A stretch of DNA of 64,000 bases, taken from assembly GCF_016862315.1 (NCBI RefSeq), contig NZ_BOMS01000122.1, forward strand, positions 36,222 through 100,221. The letters are read 5' to 3'. Shown here in pieces: positions 41,833-50,241 of this stretch (position 1 is its first letter; the number at the start of each line of letters is the position of its first letter). The DNA comes from Actinoplanes palleronii (lineage in GTDB: Bacteria; Actinomycetota; Actinomycetes; Mycobacteriales; Micromonosporaceae). The notes under the pieces are model-generated. The model did no database searches. It had not been told where the DNA came from and saw only the letters and a program-made list of their open reading frames with translations. The position numbers were made by a program, and so were the translations under genes.

Positions 41833-42791
41833 TCTGTGCTCCCCATCAGGGTATCGGCGCCGGCGTCGAGGAGGTCGGCGGCGAGTGCCTTGCCGATCTC
41901 CGCCGCGCTGGCGGGCGTTCCGGTGCGCGACAGCCGGATGGCTCGAACCCCATCCGGGCTGATCACCGCACCGCGCAGGTGAATCATCTCCTCGCCAGGC
42001 CCGTCCCCGAAGGTCGAGCCGGCATGCCCACCCCGCACGAGGCGGGCATAGGCGGCGACCGGGGCGGCACACCCGGCCTCCAACGTGGCCAGCAATGCCC
42101 GTTCCGCCAGCACGGCGGAGCGGGTCGGTGCGTGGTCGAGCGCAGCCAGCGTCTCGACCAGGTCCGCGTCGCCGGCCCGGCACTCGACCGCCAGCGCACC
42201 CTGTGCAGGGGCGGGCAGCATGAGCATCGGGTCCAGCGTCTCGGTGATCTCGGCGGTCCGGCCCAGGCGGGCCAGTCCGGCATGGGCGAGCACGACCGCG
42301 TCGAGGTCGGCCCGAGGGCCGAGCACGCGGGCGATGCGGGTGTCGACGTTCCCGCGGATCGGCGTGACCTGCAACTCCAGCCCGAGCGACCGCAACTGCG
42401 CGATCCGCCGGACCGCGCCGGTGCCGATCAGCGCGCCGGGCGCCAGGTCGGCGAGGGTCTTGCCGTCCCGCGCCACCAGGGCGTCCCGCGGGTCCTCCCG
42501 GCGGGGCACCGCGCCGATGTGCAGGCGTGGGTGCTCGGTGGTCGGCAGGTCCTTGTACGAGTGCACGGCGATGTCGATCTCACCGGCCAGCAGCGCGTCA
42601 CGCAGCGCGGAGACGAACACCCCGACGCCGAGCTCGGCCACCGGCGCGGACGAGGTGTCGCCGCGTGTGACGATCGGGACCAGCTCGACCGGACGGCCGG
42701 TGGCCGCGGTCAGCTCGTCGGCGACCGTCTGCGACTGGGTGAGCGCCAGCGCGCTCCCCCGGGTACCGAGGCGCAACGGTGTGGTCGTCAC
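41829..42791 (-). CDS. hemC: Hydroxymethylbilane synthase (porphobilinogen deaminase)
   Basis: A 320-aa enzyme that polymerises four porphobilinogens. It begins LRLGTRGSALALTQSQTVADEL, has SYKDLPTTEHPRLHIGAVPRREDPRDALV, GTGAVRRIAQLR (pyrrole-binding Args), PAPAQGALAVECRAGD, and LEAGCAAPVAAYA with the Cys that carries the dipyrromethane cofactor. It overlaps hemA upstream and hemD downstream by 4 bp each, indicating a coupled operon. Confidence 0.96.
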   Translation of the reverse strand: MTTTPLRLGTRGSALALTQSQTVADELTAATGRPVELVPIVTRGDTSSAPVAELGVGVFVSALRDALLAGEIDIAVHSYKDLPTTEHPRLHIGAVPRREDPRDALVARDGKTLADLAPGALIGTGAVRRIAQLRSLGLELQVTPIRGNVDTRIARVLGPRADLDAVVLAHAGLARLGRTAEITETLDPMLMLPAPAQGALAVECRAGDADLVETLAALDHAPTRSAVLAERALLATLEAGCAAPVAAYARLVRGGHAGSTFGDGPGEEMIHLRGAVISPDGVRAIRLSRTGTPASAAEIGKALAADLLDAGADTLMGSTE

Positions 42792-44101
42792 GCTCTGCCT
42801 CCGATCTCGGGTACCGCGTCAGCGTGGGTGGCGTGCGGGACGTCCAGGTCGAACAACTCGCGGAGCAGGGTGGCGTACTGGTCCCCGCCCGGCTCGGCGG
42901 CCAGCTGCCGCACCCGCACGGTCGGCGAGTGCAGGATCTGCTGGACGACCCGGTGCAGGGTACGGGAAACGTCGGCCCGCTGCTCCTCGCTGAATTCCGG
43001 GTGCCGGGTCAGCAGTTTGCGCATCTCGGCGGAGACCACGTCCTCGGCCCGGTTCCGCAGCGCGGCCACCGTCGGCGCGATCTCGGCGCCACGCATCCAG
43101 CCGAGGAAGTTGTCCACCTCGCCGGCCACGATCTGCTCGACCGCGGCGGTCTCGGCCACGGCCGGCAGCGCGCGCCGGCTGGCGGCCAGCGTGTCGATGT
43201 CGATCACGGCGAGACCGGGCAGCCCGGCGGCCTCCGGAGCCACGTCCCGGGGCACCGCGAGGTCCAGCACCACCAGCGGCGTCACCGAGGTACGGGCGGC
43301 GAGCGCGGCGGTCAGCCGCTCACGGGTCAGCACCGGCGTGGTGGACGCGGTCGCGGTGACCACGATGTCCACCTCGCTGAGCGCCGTGGCCAGGTCGTCG
43401 AACGGCACCGCGACAGCGCCGTACGCCTCGGCCAGCCGGTCGGCACGTTCCGCGCTGCGGTTGGTGATCCGCAGCGGGCCGACACCGGTCCGGGTGAGCG
43501 TGGCGACCGACAGCGAGCCCATCGCGCCGGCCCCGATGACCAGCGCGGGACGGCCGGTGAGGTCACCGCCGAGGTGCTCGGCGGCCACCTCCAGCGCGGC
43601 CGAGACGACGCTCTGCCCGGCCTTGTCGATGCCGGTCTCGGAGTGCGCCCGTTTGCCGACCCGCAGCGTCTGCTGCATCAGCTCGTGCAGCAGCCGGCCG
43701 GCCGAGTCGGCCTCGGTCGCCGAGTGGTACGCGTCCCGCAGCTGCCCGAGGATCTGCGCCTCGCCGACGACCATCGAGTCGAGGCCGGCCGAGACCCGGA
43801 ACGAGTGCCGGACCGCCGCCTCGCCGTAGTGCACGTAGAGGTGGCCGGCCAGGTCGGTGGCCGGGATGCCGGAGTGCTGGGCGAACACGTTGCAGATGTC
43901 ACCCAGGCCGCCGTGGAAACCGGTGACCGAGGCGTACACCTCGACGCGGTTGCAGGTGGCGACGAGGACGGCCTCGTTCACGTACGGCTGGGCGACGAGT
44001 TTCTGGAGCATCTCCGGGACTTGGGCCTCGGGGATGGTGAGCCGTTCCAGTACGGCGACGTCGGCGGTGCGGTAGGACGCACCGATGCTGAGCAGATTCA
44101 C
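42788..44101 (-). CDS. hemA: Glutamyl-tRNA reductase
   Basis: A 437-aa enzyme that reduces glutamyl-tRNA to glutamate-1-semialdehyde, the committed step of C5 heme synthesis. The catalytic Cys is in ATCNRVEVYA; the NADPH domain has VIGAGAMGSLSVATLTRTGV and ITNRSAERADRLAEAYG; a dimerisation helix ends the protein. hemL (semialdehyde aminotransferase) is not in the window. Its start overlaps the rex stop by 4 bp, putting it directly under Rex control. Confidence 0.96.
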   Translation of the reverse strand: MNLLSIGASYRTADVAVLERLTIPEAQVPEMLQKLVAQPYVNEAVLVATCNRVEVYASVTGFHGGLGDICNVFAQHSGIPATDLAGHLYVHYGEAAVRHSFRVSAGLDSMVVGEAQILGQLRDAYHSATEADSAGRLLHELMQQTLRVGKRAHSETGIDKAGQSVVSAALEVAAEHLGGDLTGRPALVIGAGAMGSLSVATLTRTGVGPLRITNRSAERADRLAEAYGAVAVPFDDLATALSEVDIVVTATASTTPVLTRERLTAALAARTSVTPLVVLDLAVPRDVAPEAAGLPGLAVIDIDTLAASRRALPAVAETAAVEQIVAGEVDNFLGWMRGAEIAPTVAALRNRAEDVVSAEMRKLLTRHPEFSEEQRADVSRTLHRVVQQILHSPTVRVRQLAAEPGGDQYATLLRELFDLDVPHATHADAVPEIGGRA

Positions 44102-44829
44102 GACCCGACTGCCTCCTGGTCGTCATGCCGTCCGCCGGGAAGGGCGGTCAGCGACGCCTTGCGGTGTTCATGGAACGAGAGGATCTGCAGCTCGATGGCG
44201 AGATCCACCTTGCGCACGTCGACGTTCGGCGGGACCGACAGCACACAGGGCGCGAAGTTCAGGATGCTTGTCACACCGACCGCGACCAGCAGGTCGGCGA
44301 CCGCCTGGGCGGAGGTGGGCGGGGTGGCGATCACACCGATCGCGAGCGTCTCCTCGGCGGCGACCCGGGCCAGGTCGTCGATGTGCCGCACGGCCATCCC
44401 GTTTATCACCTCGCCGACCTTCTTGCGGTCGGCGTCGAAGAGCGCGACGACCCGGAAGCCGCGGCTGGCGAAACCGGCGTACCCGGCCAGCGCGTGTCCC
44501 AGATTGCCGACTCCGACCACGCAGACCGCGCGGTTCTTGTCCAGGCCCAGGATGTACTCGACCTGGTCGACGAGCAGGGCGATGTCGTAGCCGACGCCGC
44601 GGGTGCCGTACGACCCGAGATGCGAGAGATCCTTGCGGAGTTTCGCGGAGTTGACCCCGGCTGCGGCGGCCAGACCCTCGCTGGATACCGTTTCTGCGCC
44701 GGCCTCGGCCAGATGGTGCAGGGCGCGAAGGTATTCGGGCAGCCGAGCGATCGTCGCCTCCGGAAGATCCGGGAAGGCGGGGACGCCACCGGCTTCGCCG
44801 GACGTGCTTCCGTGACGGTGCTGGCTCAT
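44098..44829 (-). CDS. rex: Redox-sensing transcriptional repressor Rex
   Basis: A 243-aa regulator. An N-terminal winged helix (about 20-90: LPEYLRALHHLAEAGAETVSSEGLAAAAGVNSAKLRKDLSHLGSYGTRGVGY) is followed by a Rossmann domain (VCVVGVGNLGHALAGYAGF, VVALFDADRKKVGEVINGM, LAIGVIATPPTSAQAVADLLV) and a C-terminal swapped helix. Rex binds DNA when NAD+/NADH is high and releases it when NADH rises. ATG 44829 (MSQHRHG) gives the usual length. It is first in the hem operon and has a Rex-type site at its own promoter. Confidence 0.96.
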   Translation of the reverse strand: MSQHRHGSTSGEAGGVPAFPDLPEATIARLPEYLRALHHLAEAGAETVSSEGLAAAAGVNSAKLRKDLSHLGSYGTRGVGYDIALLVDQVEYILGLDKNRAVCVVGVGNLGHALAGYAGFASRGFRVVALFDADRKKVGEVINGMAVRHIDDLARVAAEETLAIGVIATPPTSAQAVADLLVAVGVTSILNFAPCVLSVPPNVDVRKVDLAIELQILSFHEHRKASLTALPGGRHDDQEAVGS

Positions 44830-44931
44830 CTGACTCCGTGCCGACGAGGCGAAACTGCGGTGAGCCCGATCTGAGCGATACCGGTGCCACCCTCGTGGGG
44901 CGGCTGTGGTAGCGGGGCTCGTCGGAGTCAC

Positions 44932-44960
44932 AGAGTAGGCGCTTGTGAAGGCGTGCACAA
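44932..44960 (-). promoter_or_regulatory. rex promoter overlapped by a Rex operator
   Basis: On the minus strand TTGTGC, a 17-bp spacer and TACTCT form a promoter about 100 nt before the rex ATG. The sequence 44943-44960 (TTGTGAAGGCGTGCACAA) matches the Rex site TTGTGAA-N4-TTCACAA with one mismatch and covers the -35 box, as expected for autorepression. Confidence 0.7.
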
Positions 44961-45061
44961 ATCGCGATCTTGTCGGGACAATTGGACAGGATCGACCCGG
45001 CTGTGATAGCCGAGCCGACCCGTCGAGTATTACCGGTGATGGACCGCCAGGGCCACCTGAC

Positions 45062-45703
45062 TCAGAGTGACAGGGCCAGGTTCACCGCTTCCAGCAGTGT
45101 GTCGGCGACCGGACGGCCGGATTCCCGCAGGCGCACCGGGTGGGTGAAGCCCCCGGTGTAGAGCACCGAGGCGGCGCCCACCGCGTCCGCGGCGTAGGCG
45201 TCGTCGAGCGAGTCACCGATCAGCACCACCTGGTCGCCGGGTACGCCCAGGCCCTCCAGGTGCCGGGCCAGGTGACCGGCTTTCAGGTCACCGCCCACCT
45301 CGGTGCGCAGCCCGTCGACCCGGGTGAAGACCCCGGCCAGGCCGTAGGTGTCCACGGCCGGCACCAGCTCGCTGTGGAACCACATGGAGAGCAGCGACTG
45401 CGTGCCGGGCCAGCTCTTGATCGCGGTCATCGCGTCGGCGGCCAGGGTGATGTCGGTGAGCCCCAGCCGGTACGCGTCGTGGAAGATCCGGTCCAGCCGG
45501 CCGAACTCCTCCTCGTTCACCGCCCGGCCGAGCATCTCCGCGTAGAACTCGGCGACCGGCCGGCGGAACGTACGCCGGTGTTCGTCCGCGTCCACGGCCC
45601 GCGCGCCGAGCGAGGCGAACGCCTCGTTCGTCGACGACACCACCAGGTGCAGATCGTCGAGAAGGGTTCCGTTCCAGTCCCAGACCAGGTGTGTAGCTGT
45701 CAC
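45062..45703 (-). CDS. HAD hydrolase, phosphoglycolate-phosphatase-like
   Basis: A 213-aa HAD protein: LVWDWNGTLLDDLHLVV (motif I, nucleophile Asp with +2 Asn-Gly), SMWFHSELVP near motif II, GDLKAGHLARHLEGLG (Lys, motif III) and VVLIGDSLDDAYAADAVGA (motif IV). WDWNGTLLDD is typical of a group of actinobacterial HADs near PGPase. The substrate is unknown. GTG 45703 begins the conserved part; TAGTTT lies 8 nt before it. It is next upstream of rex but with a separate promoter region of over 200 bp. Confidence 0.85.
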   Translation of the reverse strand: MTATHLVWDWNGTLLDDLHLVVSSTNEAFASLGARAVDADEHRRTFRRPVAEFYAEMLGRAVNEEEFGRLDRIFHDAYRLGLTDITLAADAMTAIKSWPGTQSLLSMWFHSELVPAVDTYGLAGVFTRVDGLRTEVGGDLKAGHLARHLEGLGVPGDQVVLIGDSLDDAYAADAVGAASVLYTGGFTHPVRLRESGRPVADTLLEAVNLALSL

Positions 45704-45714
45704 GCTCGCAGAAA

Positions 45715-45963
45715 CTACAGGTGCGGTTCCCCTGGTTGTCGAGCCAAATCCCGCAGAAGCCGGGCCTCCTCCACCCGCCAGTAGCCGTGCTCCTTGCCGT
45801 CCAGCAGCACCACCGGCACCCGGTCGTCGTAGTCGCGCTGCAGCTCGACCGACGAGTCCACGTCCACCCGGGTCCAGTCGCCGGGCGCGATCCGGTCCAG
45901 GGCCTGCTCGGCCACCTCGCACAGGTGGCAGCCGTCCCGGCTGATCAGGGTGATGCGACTCAA
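45715..45963 (-). CDS. Glutaredoxin-family (DUF836-like) thiol protein
   Basis: An 82-aa thioredoxin-fold protein with the redox motif SRDGCHLCEVAEQAL, DSSVELQRDYDDRVPVVLLDG (cis-Pro) and GYWRVEEARLLRDL. The start is a TTG that overlaps the stop of the acyl-CoA ligase gene (TTGA) and has GAGGGAG upstream, so translation is coupled. The family reduces disulfides or mycothiol-mixed disulfides; its location beside rex and the heme genes is a recurrent actinobacterial arrangement. Confidence 0.85.
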   Translation of the reverse strand: MSRITLISRDGCHLCEVAEQALDRIAPGDWTRVDVDSSVELQRDYDDRVPVVLLDGKEHGYWRVEEARLLRDLARQPGEPHL

Positions 45964-47477
45964 GACAGCTCCCTCTTCCGGATCTTGCCACTCAGCGACC
46001 GGGGCAGCGCGGCGACCAGCTCGATGGTCGGCAGCTTGAACCGGGCCAGCCGGGCGGCACAGTGCACCTGCAACTCGGTGGTCGACGGCACGGGCTCGCC
46101 GACCGCCACCACGTAGGCGTGCGGCCGCTGCCCGGCGTCCCGGTCCGGCCGGGCCACCACCGCCGACTCGGCCACCCGCGGATGCGCGTCCAGCACCCGC
46201 TCGATCTCGGCGGGGTAGACGTTGAACCCGTTCACCAGGATCAGCTCGCCGATCCGGTCGACGAGGATCAGGTCGCCCTCGCCGTCCGCGTACGCGATGT
46301 CGCCGGTCGCCCACCAGCCGTCGGAGTCCGGGCCGTCGCGGCCGTCCGGCCAGTAGCCGGCGAACAGGTTCGGGCCGCGCACCACGATCTCGCCCGGGTC
46401 GGTCCCGGCCGAGGCGGCCGGCGCGAGGTCCAGCTCGGCGAGATCTTCCTCGGGCGAGGCCGTGCCGTCCCGCCACAGGTCAAACCCATTTTTGGTACGC
46501 AGGGAGAGCTCGACCCCGGGCAGTGGCCGTCCGATCGAGCCGGTCTTGCCGCGATCACTGACCGCGGTCGTGGTCAGCACCGGGGCGCACTCGGTCAGGC
46601 CGTACCCGATCAGGATCGTCGTGCCGGTGGCGGCCCGGAAGCGCGCGGCGGTCGCCTGGTCCAGCGGCGCCGCGCCGCACACCGCGGTCCGCAGCCCGCC
46701 CAGCGCCTCGCCCGCAGCGGGCAGCCGGGACCAGGCCTGGTACATCCCGGGCACGCCGACCACGACGGTCACGCCGCGCTCGGCGATCAGGTCGAGAGTG
46801 GCCGCCGGGTCGAACCTGTCGACGAGCACCCCGGTCGCCGCGTGGTGCGCCACGCTGCCCAGCCCGGTGTTCAGCCCGTACGCGTGGAAGAACGGCACGG
46901 CGAGCAGCACCACGTCGTCCGGGCCGATCACCGGCGGCTCGATCCGGTCGAGCTGCTCGTGGTTCGCCGCCAGCGCGGCGTGGGTGAGCATGGCGGCCTT
47001 GGGCCGGCCGCTGGTGCCGGACGTGTAGAGCAGCACCGCGAGGTCACCGGCGGCGACCGCGGGAAGGTCGGCCGCGGCCGCCCCGTCGAACTCCGGTGCG
47101 ACGCACAACGCCGTCAGGCCCAAACGGACTTGGTCTGTTTGTCCGATGACGATCAGCGCACAGCCGGCGTCGGTGATCGCGTGCCGCACCTCGTCGGCGG
47201 TGTAGCCCGGGTTGATCGGCACCGCGACCCGACCGGCCCGCAACGTGCCGAACCAGGTCACCACGAAGTCAACGGTATTGCCGAGCACGGATGCGACCCG
47301 GTCGCCGGGCGCTGTCCGGGCGGCCACGAACCGGGCCGCCACGGTGACCTTCGCATCCAGGTCCGCCCAGGTCAGCACGGTGTCACCGGCGATGAGCGCG
47401 GCGGCGTCCGGACGGCGGGCCGCGGCGTGCGCGACGGGATCGGGGGCGGGTTCCTCCACGAACGCCGAGTCTGGCAC
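45960..47477 (-). CDS. AMP-forming acyl-CoA synthetase
   Basis: A 505-aa ANL-superfamily ligase. Motifs: AMP loop LLYTSGTSGRPKAAML (about 147-162), IGYGLTECAPVLTTT, DGWWATGDIAYADGEGDLILVDRIGELILVNGFNVYPAEIE hinge, and the C-terminal catalytic Lys in LSGKIRKREL. It activates a carboxylic acid, probably a fatty acid, to the acyl-CoA. It carries a glutaredoxin gene coupled at its 3' end. Divergent from the bldN sigma operon. Confidence 0.9.
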   Translation of the reverse strand: MPDSAFVEEPAPDPVAHAAARRPDAAALIAGDTVLTWADLDAKVTVAARFVAARTAPGDRVASVLGNTVDFVVTWFGTLRAGRVAVPINPGYTADEVRHAITDAGCALIVIGQTDQVRLGLTALCVAPEFDGAAAADLPAVAAGDLAVLLYTSGTSGRPKAAMLTHAALAANHEQLDRIEPPVIGPDDVVLLAVPFFHAYGLNTGLGSVAHHAATGVLVDRFDPAATLDLIAERGVTVVVGVPGMYQAWSRLPAAGEALGGLRTAVCGAAPLDQATAARFRAATGTTILIGYGLTECAPVLTTTAVSDRGKTGSIGRPLPGVELSLRTKNGFDLWRDGTASPEEDLAELDLAPAASAGTDPGEIVVRGPNLFAGYWPDGRDGPDSDGWWATGDIAYADGEGDLILVDRIGELILVNGFNVYPAEIERVLDAHPRVAESAVVARPDRDAGQRPHAYVVAVGEPVPSTTELQVHCAARLARFKLPTIELVAALPRSLSGKIRKRELS

Positions 47478-47747
47478 AAACCGCGCCCCGCCGGGATAGC
47501 GGACAGCCGGTCCGTTGCCTCCGGCCCCGGATCAGACAGGGTGACCTTGACACAGGATGCCGAGTTCGGACGGATTCGCGGCTTTGCGCGCAGCGCACAT
47601 GGTGTGCGACTCCCCGTGTCCGAACCCGGTGATACTTCCGGTCTGTGTAACAGACTCCACACGATTGGGTGAGGTCACCGGCGATTTCCGCGGGTTACCC
47701 CACCCCTTTTGTATGCGAGTGACCACCCTCATCCCGAGGAGGCCGCT
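47478..47747. promoter_or_regulatory. Regulatory region between acyl-CoA ligase and bldN operon
   Basis: 270 bp without a gene. It holds a distant dyad (GTTCGGAC near 47565 with GTCCGAAC near 47621-47628), a GTGTAACAGACTCCACAC segment and GGTGAGGTCACC at about 47669-47680. Any of these could be operators for the developmental sigma gene; no promoter can be fixed by eye. Confidence 0.35.
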
Positions 47748-47840
47748 GTGCCACACAAACGACGGAACCACCGTGAATCCCTGTCTGGCGGGACGGATTC
47801 ATGGTCGCCGCAGGCCCGCCGGGTTGAGGAGGCGCAGTGA
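47748..47840 (+). CDS. 30-codon leader ORF coupled to bldN
   Basis: GTG 47748 is preceded by GAGGAGG at 5-nt spacing. The 30-aa peptide starts MPHKRRNHRESLSGGTDSW and is basic and hydrophilic. Its TGA overlaps the GTG of the sigma factor gene (GTGA), and its last codons carry the bldN ribosome-binding site GAGGAGG. This points to a translated leader that could couple or tune BldN synthesis. Third-position GC is lower than in neighbouring genes, so a real peptide function is uncertain. Confidence 0.5.
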   Translation: MPHKRRNHRESLSGGTDSWSPQARRVEEAQ

Positions 47841-48790
47841 CTCATGTGTACGCCGGAGACCCGTACCACCGCGACGGGCTCGCCGGGAGACATGTGCTCA
47901 CCGACGGTTTGAACGCCATTCGCGAGTCGGTCGACGGAGTCATCGCCAACACCATCCGAGGGGACGGCCCGAAGCGCACCGGTAACCGACGACCGATCAA
48001 CAACTCGCCCTCGGTGCCGGCACCCGGCACCAACGGCAAGTTCGGTGGCAACCGGGTCGGCCCGCCACGGCCGCCGTCCCAGCCGACCGCCGGGCAGCGT
48101 TCGAACCTGCCCGAGACCGAAACCGTCGGCGGTGAGCACACCGTCGTCCTGCCCACCCAGAGCAAGACCGGGCCGCCGACCGAGACCGAGCCACCGAAGT
48201 ATCCGGCCCGTCCGGCGCCGGGCGACGCGGCGGCGGCGGTGTGGGCGCTCGTCGAACGGGCCCAGGCCGGCGAGACCGAGGCGTTCGGGCTGATCTACGA
48301 CCGGTACGTGGACACCGTCTTCCGGTTCGTCTACTTCCGGGTCGGCAACCGTCAGCTGGCCGAGGACCTGACCTCCGACACCTTCCTGCGTGCCCTCAAG
48401 CGCATCGGCAGCTTCACCTGGCAGGGCCGTGACCTGGGCGCCTGGCTGGTCACCATCGCTCGCAACCTGGTCGCCGACCACTTCAAGTCGGGCCGGTACC
48501 GCCTCGAGGTGACCACCGGCGACGTGCTGGACGCCGACCGCGAGGACCGCGGGCCGGAGGGCAGCCCGGAATCCGCGGTGGTCGACCACATCACCAACGT
48601 CGCGCTGCTGACCGCGGTCAAACAGCTCAACCCGGAACAGCAGGAGTGCATCGTGCTGCGCTTCCTGCAGGGCTTCTCGGTCGCCGAGACCGCGCAGACC
48701 ATGGGTAAGAACGAGGGCGCCATCAAGGCACTGCAGTACCGGGCGGTGCGCGCGCTCAACCGGCTCCTGCCGGAAGGATTCCAGTCTTGA
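47837..48790 (+). CDS. bldN: BldN-like ECF sigma factor with N-terminal pro-sequence
   Basis: A 317-aa sigma factor. Residues 1-130 are a poorly structured Pro/Thr/Gly-rich extension, comparable to the processed pro-region of Streptomyces BldN. Sigma region 2 (about 135-205: FGLIYDRYVDTVFRFVYFRVGNRQLAEDLTSDTFLRAL) and region 4 (about 255-310: LNPEQQECIVLRFLQGFSVAETAQTMGKNEGAIKALQYRAVRAL) follow. The next gene encodes an RsbN-like anti-sigma factor. In Streptomyces BldN drives aerial development; here a role in sporulation or sporangium formation is inferred. Confidence 0.9.
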   Translation: MTHVYAGDPYHRDGLAGRHVLTDGLNAIRESVDGVIANTIRGDGPKRTGNRRPINNSPSVPAPGTNGKFGGNRVGPPRPPSQPTAGQRSNLPETETVGGEHTVVLPTQSKTGPPTETEPPKYPARPAPGDAAAAVWALVERAQAGETEAFGLIYDRYVDTVFRFVYFRVGNRQLAEDLTSDTFLRALKRIGSFTWQGRDLGAWLVTIARNLVADHFKSGRYRLEVTTGDVLDADREDRGPEGSPESAVVDHITNVALLTAVKQLNPEQQECIVLRFLQGFSVAETAQTMGKNEGAIKALQYRAVRALNRLLPEGFQS

Positions 48791-48965
48791 TCGGGCGCGC
48801 TCAGATGTCGATCTCCGATACCCGATGGTCCCTCCCGGCACCCGTAACCGGACCCGCGTGTCGCGCGTTTGTCCGGATGCGACCTACGGCTGCCAATCGT
48901 GCCCCGGTCGCCGACGCCGGCACATGCGCCGGCGGGACACTCACGAGCGAGGGGAGGTGCCCACG

Positions 48966-50138
48966 GTGAACATCCCTTTTCTGGATCGCCGGAGCGCCGA
49001 GCGCTTCGCGGAGCTGGTCGACGATCCCGGTGGCGTAGGTCGGCACCACAGTCGTGGTCACGCCGATGAGGGGCTGACCGAACTGGTGGCCCTCGGCCAC
49101 CGACTCGGCGCCACCCGGCCCGCCGGACAGGTCGACACCGAGTTCCGTGTCGGGCTGCGCGCCATGCTGGTCGCCACCGCCGAGCGGGACGGCATCGGCC
49201 GGACCGCCGTCGAGGCGGAACCCGAGCAGATCGCCGAGCTTCCGCACCACGGACGGCGGGCCCTCTTCGGCCGCCGGATCCGGACCCGGGGCGCGATCGT
49301 GCTCGGCGTGGCCGCCGGCGCGATGGCCGTCTCCGGAATCTCCGCGGCGAGCGAGAACGCCACGCCCGGCGACGCGCTGTACGGCGTCAAGCGCTCCACC
49401 GAGCGGGCCCAGCTGGCGATCGCCGGCTCGGACGCCAGCCGCGGGCAACTGTCACTGGACTTCGCCCGCAACCGGCTGAACGAGGCGACCTCGATGGCCG
49501 GTGACGCGCCGGACTTCCGGGACGTGCTGGACGACATGGACGCGGACACCCGCAAGGGCGTCAAACTGATCACCACGTCGGCGGTGTCCCGCAAGGACAT
49601 CAGTCAGCTGACCACGCTGGACACTTTCGTCACCGACCAGCGCACCACGTTCGCACCGGCGATGCCGAAGCTCTCCCCGGCCAACCGGGAACGGGCGATG
49701 ACCTCGCTGGGGCTGCTCGAGGACGTGACTCAGCGGGCCGAACAGCTGCGCAAGGGCCTGGGCTGCGACAAGCTCGACCCGGCCGGCAGCGACCAGCTCG
49801 GACCGAAGCTGGACGGCTGCGGCGGCGGCGCCGAACCGGCCGACAAGACGCCGTCGACGTCGACGCACTCCGGCGGCGGCACCAAGTCGAACAAGCAGAA
49901 CAACCCGGACGCGACGCCGAGCAAGTCGGTACGTACCGGTGCGGCGGTCGACCCGAGCAGCAGCGCGGGGGTGACCGTGCCGGGTACCCGGGTCACCTCG
50001 GCGCCGGGCACGAAGGCCTCGACCTCCGCGACCACCACGCCGGACGATCCGTACGACGTCGCCCCGACGACCGACAGTGTCGACGAGACGGGCGAGGAAG
50101 ACGGAGTCCTGGGCGGGTTGCTGGGCGATTTGTTCTAG
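48966..50138 (+). CDS. rsbN: RsbN-like anti-sigma factor (DUF5667)
   Basis: A 390-aa membrane protein. Residues 1-105 form the cytoplasmic sigma-binding part (FLDRRSAERFAELVDD, GQVDTEFRVGLRAMLVATAERDGIG). One membrane helix lies at about 109-128. Outside is a DUF5667 domain (ATPGDALYGVKRSTERAQLAI, DFARNRLNEATSMAG) and a long Thr/Ser/Pro-rich tail with an acidic end. GTG 48966 has GGGGAGG 8 nt upstream. Its place after bldN and the domain order match Streptomyces RsbN, which holds BldN inactive. Confidence 0.88.
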   Translation: MNIPFLDRRSAERFAELVDDPGGVGRHHSRGHADEGLTELVALGHRLGATRPAGQVDTEFRVGLRAMLVATAERDGIGRTAVEAEPEQIAELPHHGRRALFGRRIRTRGAIVLGVAAGAMAVSGISAASENATPGDALYGVKRSTERAQLAIAGSDASRGQLSLDFARNRLNEATSMAGDAPDFRDVLDDMDADTRKGVKLITTSAVSRKDISQLTTLDTFVTDQRTTFAPAMPKLSPANRERAMTSLGLLEDVTQRAEQLRKGLGCDKLDPAGSDQLGPKLDGCGGGAEPADKTPSTSTHSGGGTKSNKQNNPDATPSKSVRTGAAVDPSSSAGVTVPGTRVTSAPGTKASTSATTTPDDPYDVAPTTDSVDETGEEDGVLGGLLGDLF

Positions 50139-50160
50139 TTCGTCAATATATGAACGTGGC

Positions 50161-50196
50161 GAGGGGCGGTGCCGGAGAAATCCGGGGCCGCCCCTC
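50161..50196. terminator. Bidirectional terminator-like hairpin
   Basis: GAGGGGCGG pairs with CCGCCCCTC, with an inner CCGGA-GAAA-TCCGG stem, between convergent rsbN and acyltransferase genes. Confidence 0.75.
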
Positions 50197-50241
50197 AAAC
50201 GTCACTATAGGACGGTTGGTGCCTACCTGTCACCGCAGCTG

